Source of the DNA: Phallusia mammillata
Lineage: Eukaryota > Chordata > Ascidiacea > Phlebobranchia > Ascidiidae
Assembly: GCA_003260075.1 (NCBI GenBank)
Contig: QLIY01000652.1
Span: 1 to 64,000 of the forward strand
Direction: 5' to 3'
DNA length: 64,000 bases
The first letter of the stretch is position 1. Every line of letters begins with the position of its first letter. The position numbers were made by a program, and so were the translations under genes. Positions 13,101-22,488 of the stretch are shown piece by piece. The notes below the pieces were generated by a model that was not told the DNA's origin, made no database searches, and saw only the letters and a list, made by a program, of their open reading frames with translations.

Positions 13101-16100
13101 TTATCTCAATGGAACAGAAAGAATGTCTTTATATGTATACATATAAGTGCTTAGGGTTTTAAACTCCGCTTATCACATAAAAAGCTAGGCCAACTGGTTA
13201 TGAACTGTTTTTGTCTGCATACGCTTATAAATTTTAAGTTGCAAAATGTTTACAGAAATTACAATTCAAAATATAGAAAGCCAAAATGATTAGCCTCAAC
13301 AACTTTTGTTGACATTTTTTGCAGGTCAAGCCATACTGATTTAGCATTGAACAACCATCACAACATTGCTGCTTCACTACCAGAGCTTCGGGTTTCGGAG
13401 CACAGTGTTTCAAATCATGATGATAACAGTGAAAAAGAAAACTATGTTAATCTTAGTTTCCAACACAAGGCATTCCCCTCATCTACAAGCACAGGTGAAA
13501 AATTAGAAATTGTTTTTTTGCAGTTTAAACCTTATTGGGCTATGTATGTTCCAACTTCAATTATAACAATATTAAACTAATTTATTTTTTATGTGTTTAA
13601 ATGTTGGAGTTACTGCTTTTACTTGTTTATTGCAATACCCTGTTTGGTAAAAGGTTTTTTTAATGAATCAAAATGATTTGTAAAAATCATCATGTTGCAG
13701 TATTAGGATCTGCACTTAATGATATACACTCACTTTTCTTGTTTAACTACTTTACATCTGTGCTTGAGTGCAGTAAAAAACAATAATAATTGGAATTCAA
13801 AAACTGCAGACTATAAAAATTTGAATTCAAAAAGTTAGTGAAAAGCAAAAAGGGATACTGAACCGCACGACAAAATTGGGATAAACAGAATAGCTAGATG
13901 TGGTTTAAAACTAGGATTCAACTTCTCCTGAATTGTGGTCTGTAATATATATACATACTGATTGATTTGGCATTGATTTTTTATTTTCCAGGCTTACACA
14001 ATAGTACGCCAGACTTATTAAAAGCGTTATACTGAATAAGCCAGTCACCAAACATTCACCATCATATTGTAAAGCATAGGTTAGAAAAATCTAGCCTGTG
14101 GTGGGATTCAAACCCCAACAGGAGTCTTTCTGGGACTCGCGCTCTACCAACTGAGATACACAGGCTCAGTGGTGAACCAGTCGAAAGTGTGATTTACACA
14201 TGAGTGTGCCATAATCACTGGTCTGCATAGACGCTTCAGAGCTAATTCCAGTTGTAAATTAATGTTCATCTTACGCAAATAATGTTATACCCTGCCTAAA
14301 TTGTTTTTAGCATCACCACATTCACAGTTTATCGGAGACGGACTTCAAGAATATCAAGGGGATGATATATTCTCCTCTGTGGAAGATCTACTCTTCAACA
14401 TGAGCCACACAATGAGGAATGAGCTGGAGTTAGATCTGATGGCTGAAAATGATGAAGATCAACCTCAAGATGATAAGGATCTTTTCAGTCCTCCTTACAG
14501 AACCATGAAACCTCTTCCCAAAAACTCAGGATACCTAAACAGCCACTCAACCCCGTTTAAGGATACCAACACTGATCCAAAATTTAGGAGTGCAGCTCCG
14601 AAAAAGATGGTACCACCTCCGGATTTAATACCTACATCAGGTGACCCTTACATGGAGATGCTGCCTCAGAAGAGCAGACTTCAAGAGGAAAAGAAAAATA
14701 AGAGTTCACCTCCATCAGCATTTGATATGTACAACCCCCCCCCCCCCACCTCCGGATTTAATACCTACATCAGGTGACCCTTACATGGAGATGTTGCCTC
14801 AGAAGAGCAGACTTCAAGAGGAAAAGAAAAAGAAGAGTTCACCTCCATCAGCATTTGATATGTACAATAACATGCACCAGGAAAAGAGAGCAGAGAGATA
14901 TGGGAGTTTGCCAAGACTTGCAAACAAACCATCGCCACCTGCTGCTCTGGTTGGAAGGGTCTACTCTGTTCGAAATGCAGGTGAGAGCAGCTTGTTTTAA
15001 GGCATTTGCTAGGCATTGGAGTTCAAATAGAATGGAACTTAAATTGAAAGAACAAGAAATGATATTAAGTTTACATTATATTTTTTGGCTGCAGTTATTT
15101 GTGTAGTTCTTTTGTGGTTCATTGAGAATTTCTTTTTGTCAAATGTTTTTTTTAAGATACATAAATAACTTACATGCTGGCTTTCTACCTGTAATCCGAT
15201 TAATTGCATTATTGGTTTAGTTGCTAGAAATCATTAATCCCAACCATAGCCATTTGTCAAGTAAATCGTATGTTTAGTTGCATAATCTGGTTAATTGCAT
15301 AAAACAGCTTGACATATTGGCTATGCTACTACAACGAAATACAGTAAACTTCGGTTAATCTGGACCCGTTTAGACCAAAAAATGCCCGGTTTAGGCGAAG
15401 ATCTGGTTCATCCGATGTCGATTAGTCAAGGCCTTACCACATTACAAATCATTTGTACCTCAAGTGTCGTCCAAATTAGTCGAAGATCCGGATTAACCGA
15501 ATCTGGTTTAAAGGTTGATGTACAACAAAATCTATAATCCCTAATTCACAGCTGTTATATTGCCTCCCGTTTAGAAAACATACATAAAAGAAAACATTGT
15601 GAAGAAGGCCATCGATTTAACCGCTCTCGACCGAAATCTGACATCATAGAACGGAGAGAGGTCCCGCCATACGATACCGACTCTTCAACTGTAAATGCAC
15701 ACCGCATTAAGTCTCGTATCATGAGGCTGCCTTATGTGTCTGTGGGCATCAGGGACAGGCAGCTTAAGGCCCCATCCATGGACGATGTAGCTGGAAAATT
15801 TGCTCGCCTTAGCAGGTAAATGGTCCCTAGCCACAAATAACAATTACAGTATTTTTGATGCAGCAAACATAATAATGAATGTCATATAAGTGTAAAACAC
15901 ACATATCATTGCTTCTATGTTGTCACCAAGTTGGGTAAATTGAATGTTTTTGTTTCAAATTTGTCCTGGAAAAATACAGACAATTAGGAGTAATTCCAAC
16001 TCCAGTTTTCTAAACTTTTTTCTTGTCATTAACCGGAGTCTTTTTGCGTGTATTGTTAAGTAACGGCAGTGGTTCCCAAACAGGGAGGAATTCCTCCCAA

Positions 16101-18902
16101 GGAATTTTAAAACTTGAATGGAGGAATTCACTTAAATTCATACATGTGGTTTGAAAATAGACACTTTGGCTTTGGAAATATGACTTGAAAAGTTTATCTT
16201 TGTGTGGTTTAGCATCTACTATGTAGCCTGTTGGAGAGGAATGAAAATGTTTTGAATTGTTAAGAGAGGGATTGGGTGCGGTTTAGGATTCAATTTGCAA
16301 TAATACGAAATTTGCGATTAACCGAACTGGTTTTCATTTATCTAATTTCAGATCGTACAGCAGTCTGCATCCTCGTAGGACTCAACCACCTCAACCAATG
16401 GCTTCGACGTCAAACCTACAGCCACCCAATACGTCATTGTTACGTCACAAAAGCGTCAGTCGGCCAAATATCACAATTCCAAGTGAACCTCAATCGCCAC
16501 TTAGTGCAGCGCTGGATTTGGCGCGAAAACAACGAGTCGCTATTGGTTGGTTTGCCTGCGACGAAAAATGTATGTTGTTTCTTGCTTTGAAAAAATGTTT
16601 CGATTTGTTTTTAAGGGGAGCAACAAAATGTGAGACCTCATACCGCTGAAGCATTCCAGTTGTGTCTACTGCTTTTGTCTCCTGTTCGCAGAAGGTAAAT
16701 TATGGTTTCTATTCTAAAGCCGGGATATTGTGTCACACTGCGTTTGTTATCAAATTTGGCTGCAACTGCATATAAAATGTCCAAGCAACAAGCAAATGTA
16801 GCTTACCAAAAACTAACGGCTTTGTCGTCAACACATAGTTGTAAACGGGTCTGAAATTGGAGCCCGAAACCCTACCCAAACCCGAATCGCGTTCAAGAAG
16901 CCCGTTTAGATGCGAAATTGAGTGACAGGTATATACATTAAAAGCCCCATGAACGGTCAAGACAACAATCACAATAATAGACAGTTGGTCTTGAACAAGG
17001 GCTTTTTCGGCTGTTTGTCCTTAGGTCAGGTCCAGCAACTGGCTACTACGCCAATTAAATTTATTCAAAAATATTACTACCGATCCCCCCCCCCGATGCG
17101 AAATTGAGTGACAGGTATATACATTAAAAGCCCCATGAACGGCCAAGACAACAATCACAATAATAGACAGTTGGTCTTGAACAAGGTCTTTTTGGGCTGT
17201 TTGTCCTTAAGTCAGGTCCAGCAACTGGCTACTACGCTAATTAAATTTATTCAAAAATATTACTACCGACACAGAGTGTAAAGTCAGGTCCGAATCAAGC
17301 CCGTTTTTTAAAGAAACCTAAGACCGAACCCGGCCCGACTTACAACTCTGTGCCGACAATTAACTTACAAGGGCAGTTGGGATTCGTCTTAGGATGTTTG
17401 CTGATAATGTATCCAGTTGTTCTATCTGTCACAGAAAACTTCATCTACTTCTGAGACTTCTTTCAAAGATGTTGAGCAACCCAAACCTGATTTCATTCGA
17501 CAATCAACAGTCTCTACGATCTCTGGTAGGAGCTTGCTGTTTTCGTGCGCTATAATCTTCAAATACCCTAAGAGACTAACGTGTCCCATAGGTCAGTGTT
17601 TCCCAACCTGTGGGTCGCGCCCTGATGTTGGGTCGCCTGTTTTTGTGGCAATAGGAGCACCTACTTTTTGACTTTATACTTTTTTGTTTCGTAGCGTATT
17701 TTTTTATTTCCCTAGGTTTAAATTGTTGCCGAATAATAATTTCATGAAAACTTTTCGTGNTTTAGTGACAATAAGAGCATCTACTTTTTGACTTTATACT
17801 TTTTTGTTTCGTAGCGTATTTTTTTTATTTCCCTAGGCTTTAAATTGTTGCCCAATAATAATTTCATAAAAACTCGTGATGAAATTTCGTGATAATGGTT
17901 AATTGTGTTTATGACGTCATAAGTAGCTCACTGTTGAGCGTTGTCTGGACCAGGAGTCCGCAAATACTTTTTGGCGCGACCCTAACAAAAATCCTCTAAT
18001 TTCTCGCATTTTGTTAGCATGTAAGTTTGTGGAAAATACTAAGCAACTAAATATCAATATTAGTACTGTTATATGCTATTGTCAGTTGCTATTTTGACAT
18101 AAAACAGTAGGTACCGTATTTACTCGATTGTATATTGTTTTTTACCTGCCGTTAGTTCAATGTTCAATACTGTAGATGCGAAGCTTATATTCATGGGAAA
18201 TTTTGAAATATTTCGCGACCCAAATTTGGGTCGCGACCCACTATTTGCGGACCCCTGGTCTGGACGATAATGCTTTGAACCAGCTCTAAATTTCGGGCTA
18301 AATGGAAATGTTTTTTTTAAAAAAACGTAAAGGCACGTATGTACAAGAAATCTATTCATTGAAATAACGCAGCTAATTAACGGCTCGAAATATGTAATTG
18401 TTACGTCATTGAATCGACAAAGTACGTCACTTTCTGCTCTGGCTACCGTACCTTAAAAATAACATCAACCTTTTTGGCAAGTATTTTTTATTTTTGTTTG
18501 TTTTAACATGTGGACGTGTTTTTGCACAGCTCATCCAGAAGTTTACTGCCTGCGTCATTCGACAGCGTGACGTCAGCGATGACGTAGAATCGAAATTATC
18601 CGAGCGTGTCTTTTGCTTCATGCTTGACCACGCGTCGCTGGTTATGACGGTTCCGGAAAAACTTAGAACAGAAGTGGAAAGTGCAGTGAAGCGTATCGTT
18701 GCTGACAAGGTACCTTTCTATTAAATGCCTACACTTGTTTGTAGACTGAGCGCGTTTCATTGATTTTATTTTATTTTTACTGTTAGGACAGGTGTCGGCA
18801 ACCTTTTTTCTACTGCGGGCCGTTTTTGAAACTGAAATTTGATCGCGGACCGGCCGTCAAAAACCTACAAATATTTAGCTATGAAAACGCCTAAATTAGT
18901 TT

Positions 18903-18983
<81 letters not shown>

Positions 18984-20520
18984 CGGTTGCCGGTCGCTGT
19001 GTTATGAGATTCCTAAACTGCCCGCAAAATAACTAACTGCTTATAGTGCTTAAGTCCCAAAAGCTCTGGGTACTTATCTCTTCTCGGTACAGGAGTAATA
19101 ATATTAAACTGCGTGGTTCCAAACCAATAAAAGATATATAAACGAGTTATAAAAACTTTGCGTTTCAAGATATGCCATTATCCTGATAAAGGCGTCTCAT
19201 ATTAGACGTCGAAGTCGGTTGTTTATAATAAAGGTGCCGGTAGAGCAACGCTCGTTTTAACCTTATGTCTGGGAGCAACAGCTAATTTATTCAATAAAAC
19301 GTTATTTAACTAAACCAATATATTACTCCAAGCTTATCCCATAAAATTACGACCAGCATTTTCACTGTAAGGCAGATAGGTCTTTAACGAACGTATTTTC
19401 TTGTCGTTCAACGTAAAAGATCCTCCATTTATCTTTCTGTTACCTTTTTTCAATTATTCTGTTCTTATGTAGGAGAGTATGAAGAGGGACGCTTTGGGGA
19501 GAAAAAAGTTGTCAAGGCAATATACGTTTTGCAAGCAGGTATAGTAAAAATGAGTGGATGTTGATATTCTTGCATGTCTTGTATCTCTACCGCACCTAGC
19601 GGTAGTGATTTGTATATAACGTATCCGCTATATGTCGCAGGTGAGCAGTACAGAGTATGAGGATCACAGACAAACAGCGTTGAGATCAGCACTAACAGAG
19701 CTTCTTCAGAAAACTGTCGACGACCAAACCATTTCGGCGAAAGAAAAGAAAAAGAAGCTAAAACAAGTTCGAGCAGTTTGAGTTATGATATTTCTGTCTT
19801 TGAATACATTTTTGCTGCCACCATTTATTTTTGCAGGGTTTTTTTAAAGTTCTATTTTGCCACAAACCTTACAATTTTATAAACTGTCTTTTTTGTTCAA
19901 CTGGCAAATATAATAGTTGAGCAAAAGCAAATAGTTTCTGAAATATGCAAAATAGTTTGTAAATTAAGACAATAAATTGTGCAAGAGCAACTTAAAAGCT
20001 TTGTTTTAGTTAGAATCGCAATTTTATTAATTAAATTTACAATACTGGATATAGGTCAGTGGTTCTCAAACTTTTTTATTGTTGGGGCCAAATGGTAGTT
20101 TTTTAAGTGTGTAGGGAGCCGCAAAAAAACGAAACCTTGAGAAAATCACTAAAGATTATTACTTAAATAAGCTAAAATATCAATGTTTGGTGGTTTTCTG
20201 AGGTCTGGTGCGAGCCGCAAAATAAGTAGTTGGGAGCCGCATGTGGCCCCGAAAACCGAGTTTGAGAACCACTGATATAGGTCATGGTATAGGTACCTCA
20301 GATACATTTTTGAACTAAAATTGCTTTTCAAAAAATCATTGCGAAAGTAATGTTGCGAAGCCATGATCAACTCACCAACCATTTTGTTCAGTTTCAGAAA
20401 TCTTACCCAGAAATTTTCAAAGCCCGCTTTCCTAATGGTCACCCAAAATTAGAAACAACCTCCAACAAAAAACAACCTTTGCTCAGCGGCGCCATCCAGA
20501 GGTTGAGAAACTTTAGGTAA
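7114..20520 (+). CDS. depdc1: DEP domain-containing protein 1 (DEPDC1)
   Basis: Twenty coding exons chain in phase: 7114-7164, 7382-7531, 7972-8087, 8653-8893, 9454-9602, 10082-10296, 10587-10748, 11468-11608, 12224-12302, 12622-12807, 13325-13494, 14311-14980, 15575-15815, 16352-16545, 16616-16694, 17435-17525, 18530-18709, 19473-19538, 19641-19766, 20392-20520. Removing one poly-C duplicate each from exons 4 and 12 gives 1067 residues, longer than human DEPDC1 (811). The first 110 residues are a DEP domain ([20 protein letters not shown]...). Exons 5-7 carry the RhoGAP-like part ([34 protein letters not shown]). Exons 15-20 match the conserved C terminus ([45 protein letters not shown]). 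The middle is polar and probably disordered. Family members are mitotic or transcription-linked cell-cycle proteins; the RhoGAP-like region may lack activity. Weak donors (AAG/GTTGGA, CAA/GTTCGA) at exons 4 and 19 are supported only by homology and phase. Confidence 0.9.
8694..8893. repeat. poly-C duplicate inside DEPDC1 exon 4
   Basis: The coding segment beginning CACTTGCGTTGCTTCC occurs at 8694 and again at 8793, separated by a C run. The offset is 99 bases, so the reading frame survives and a false proline stretch appears. Only one copy belongs in the protein. Confidence 0.85.
10784..11102 (+). repeat. degenerate copy of the GTTGTAAGTCGGGC-type MITE
   Basis: Diagnostic pieces appear in order: CAAACCCGAATCGTTTTTGA, TTTTAGGGCTG, GCATTAGGTTACAACCAGCA and, at the end, TTGACTTACAACTC. 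They match the better copies at 34639-34960 and 38083-38441. It lies in DEPDC1 intron 7. Confidence 0.6.
12388..12490 (+). repeat. tRNA-derived SINE fragment
   Basis: GGTTCAAATCCCACCACAGGCT is the T-arm (box B) and acceptor side of a tRNA-like head. It is followed by the same kind of body and a tail with AAAAGGCCTGACATA. The A box is missing. It is in DEPDC1 intron 9. Confidence 0.6.
13998..14205 (-). repeat. tRNA-derived SINE with A and B boxes
   Basis: Read on the minus strand, 14093-14166 folds like a tRNA head. It has an A box of type TATCTCAGTTGGTAGAGCG, an anticodon-like stem GAGTC/GACTC, a B box GGTTTGAATCC, and pairing ends AGCCTGTG/CACAGGCT. The base before the presumptive anticodon is C rather than the invariant U, and a conserved body and tail follow, so it is a retroposon rather than a working tRNA gene. 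It sits just before DEPDC1 exon 12. Confidence 0.7.
14611..14867. repeat. poly-C duplicate inside DEPDC1 exon 12
   Basis: The coding block starting CCACCTCCGGATTTAATACC is present on both sides of the C run at about 14735-14746. The two copies encode the same peptide ([14 protein letters not shown]...) with one Asn/Lys difference, but in different frames. Keeping 14311-14734 and 14868-14980 restores the phase exactly, which shows that one copy is surplus. Confidence 0.85.
16069..16275. repeat. hAT-type left end fragment
   Basis: CAGTGGTTCCCAAACAGGGA begins an element rich in GGAATTCCTCCC motifs. No matching right end is obvious. It lies in DEPDC1 intron 13. Confidence 0.4.
16836..17350 (+). 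repeat. GTTGTAAGTCGGGC-type MITE with internal poly-C duplicate
   Basis: The ends AGTTGTAAACGGG and CGGCCCGACTTACAACTCTG are inverted. The interior contains GACAGTTGGTCTTGAACAAGG twice because the block is repeated after the C run at about 17083-17091. It lies in DEPDC1 intron 15. Confidence 0.75.
17596..17942. repeat. hAT-type fragment with an N-joined duplicate
   Basis: CAGTGTTTCCCAACCTGTGG starts a fragment. Its interior (CTACTTTTTGACTTTATAC) is repeated after the N at 17760, with small insertions and deletions. It lies in DEPDC1 intron 16. Confidence 0.55.
17951..18257. mobile_element. hAT-like MITE with perfect 8-bp target duplication
   Basis: This 307-bp element begins CAGGAGTCCGCAAATA and ends TATTTGCGGACCCCTG, forming inverted ends. 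It is flanked on both sides by GTCTGGAC (17943-17950 and 18258-18265). It contains a fragment of another repeat end, TACCGTATTTACTCGATTG, at about 18112. No open reading frame is present. A shorter relative occurs at 47220-47345. Confidence 0.9.
18788..19020. repeat. hAT-type end followed by a 77-base poly-C tract
   Basis: CAGGTGTCGGCAACC at about 18790 is a hAT-type left end. The element runs into an uninterrupted C tract at 18905-18981, after which unrelated or internal sequence resumes. The tract most likely stands for a sequence gap. It lies in DEPDC1 intron 17. Confidence 0.6.
19173..19300 (+). repeat. degenerate hairpin repeat
   Basis: CCTGATAAAGGCGTC...GACGTCGAAGTCGG, followed by GCCGGTAGAGC and a GTCTGGGAGCAACAG tail, is a mutated copy of the family at 835 and 43195. 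It lies in DEPDC1 intron 17. Confidence 0.6.
20057..20274. mobile_element. hAT-like MITE with 8-bp target duplication
   Basis: The 218-bp element has ends CAGTGGTTCTCAAAC and GTTTGAGAACCACTG and exact flanking copies of ATATAGGT at 20049-20056 and 20275-20282. It is non-coding and sits in the last intron of DEPDC1. Confidence 0.92.
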
Positions 20521-22098
20521 AATATCACTCATTACTAAAATAGACAAATCCTGTTATATGCTTACAAATATGATTTTTTTTTCAGACTATGATCCTATAA
20601 CATCTACATACGTTCAAATTCTGTGCTGGCCGTTCAGCCCCCCCCCCCATGATTTTTTTTTCAGACTATGATCCTATAACATCTACATACGTTCAATTTT
20701 GATTCTGTGCTGACTGTTCAGATTTTGTACAGTTTTAAACAATTGTGTTCGTTTTGTACTTCTGGATTCTATGATGAAATTAATAGGATGCTGTTTCAGT
20801 TTCCTCTGGAAGCAACTTGATCTTCAGCAATCATTGTGTGTGGCCACTATAGTGTGCAACTTTTCGTCTAGTTTACTAGTTTTTTTTGCTTATATGGGGT
20901 ACAACTTTTTCAACAAATTGTCGTGTGTGTTGTCTCCAAAAGTTTTTTTTCAAGTTATCTTCGATCTGTGTCCGTTTTTTCACCAATCACTGCATGTCTA
21001 CACACTGTCACAATTTTTGTTATTTGTTCTTCACTTTGCAACTTTTCTAGTGCTCAATTTCCTTAGCACAGTAACAATCGGTGCTTCGTTTTGTCGATTT
21101 CTTAGTCTTCCATTTCTTTGTTTACGTCACTATGCGTTTTTGCTGCTCAATCACTTTATGTCCTGCTGATTTGCCTATAAGTCGATCAATATTGCTTTGA
21201 AAGAGTTTAAACAAACCTAAACCAATATAATAAAAATAAAGTAGTTGCGATTCGAGTTGCTCCGTGGTTATATAATCAGAGCCAGAGTTGCAAGTCGGGC
21301 TTAGGTTTCTTCAAAAAGCGGGGTTGATTCGGGCCTGACTTTAGACTCTGTGTCAGTATTATTATTATTTATTTATTTTTTGAATAAATTTAAGTAGCCA
21401 GTCGTTGGACCAGACCTAATGTCAAACAGCCCTAAAACGCCAAGTTCAAGACCAGTTGTGTTTGTTGTCTTGGTCTTTCCTGTGGCTGCAATGTATACGC
21501 CTGTCAATCAAACTTTCGGGCCTCACAACGGTCTTTTTAAAAACAATTTGGGTTCGGGCCGGGTTTCGGACTTGTACTTTCGGGTTCGGGCCCCAATTTC
21601 CGGACCGTTTAGAAATGTGATCACAACAACCACACAGTTACGACCCATTCAAACTTTGTGCATTTGTAAGGGAGTCAAACGACATCAATGACCTGTCCAA
21701 AAAATGTGTAGGTGGTCAAAAGTAACCAATTTGTTAAAATGCAACATGATAGTACGTATCAGAATTTGTAGAAGTGCTTTTCAACCACAAGTCCGTGGAC
21801 TTTTATAAGAATACAGATAGCCCCCTCGTCCTCGAGCAACGGATGGCAAAATCCTTTAAAAATGTTAAATAACACAAATTTACAGCAATAAAAATCCAGC
21901 CAACCACACTGTTTCTAATTAAAGCAAGATAAAAACATTTCGTAGAGAAATCAAAGATGCAACCGTTTTGGGCAAGTCGACTTTAAATTCGATTTTCGCT
22001 GCTTAAAATTAAAGCGACACGCGGCACGCGACGTAATGCGTAAAACTTTGAACACAAGACACAACAAAACATATTTTCAGTTCCCAGTTCCCACAAAA

Positions 22099-22129
<31 letters not shown>

Positions 22130-22488
22130 AAAATAAACGTGCAGGAGTGAATTTTATTAGTTTAAATTAAATAAATATATAAAAAAATAAAATAATTATT
22201 TTGTTAGGGCTAGCAAAGCCAAAGTAACGCTTCAAAGTTTTACTGTATCAGGTGCAGGACTTAGTAATCATAATCAGTCTGCGGAAGGAAAAAGAAAAGC
22301 GAACATTTTGTTATGGAAGAAGCTACCTGGCAAAGTTTTTTTTTTATTGATTATGTTGATGTAAAAACACAACTTCCAATGAATAATCGAGTAATATAAA
22401 TCTAAATTTTTTTTTAGATTGTTAGTGTTTGTAAGAATAAGGGCATTAATAAATGTAAAAAATTAATGTGAATAGAGGCAAATAAACT
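20521..22488. other. DEPDC1 3' region and spacer before the bromodomain gene
   Basis: This stretch holds the DEPDC1 3' untranslated sequence, including a poly-C-joined duplicate around 20574-20740 (ATGATTTTTTTTCAGACTAT twice) and AATAAAAATAAA near 21228. It also has a MITE at 21283-21620 and a 28-base C tract at 22102-22129. The AT-rich end leads into the next gene. The long hydrophobic ORF at 20771-21169 is not supported as a gene. Confidence 0.5.
21283..21620 (-). repeat. GTTGTAAGTCGGGC-type MITE, reversed
   Basis: It starts with CAGAGTTGCAAGTCGGGC, runs through GTCAAACAGCCCTAAAACG and ends in a weaker GGTTCGGGCCC side. Orientation is opposite to the copy at 34639. The right end has decayed. 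Confidence 0.7.

Noticed and set aside
14093..14166. Functional tRNA gene on the minus strand
   Set aside because: The base before the anticodon-like triplet is not U, and the sequence continues into a SINE body shared with other copies.
18839..19036. Polyproline-encoding frame
   Set aside because: It is produced by the 77-base poly-C tract, which is most likely a gap filler.
20771..21169. 132-codon hydrophobic open frame downstream of DEPDC1
   Set aside because: It is T-rich 3' untranslated sequence; the Phe/Leu/Cys-rich translation shows no domain, and no start context or splice partner supports a gene.
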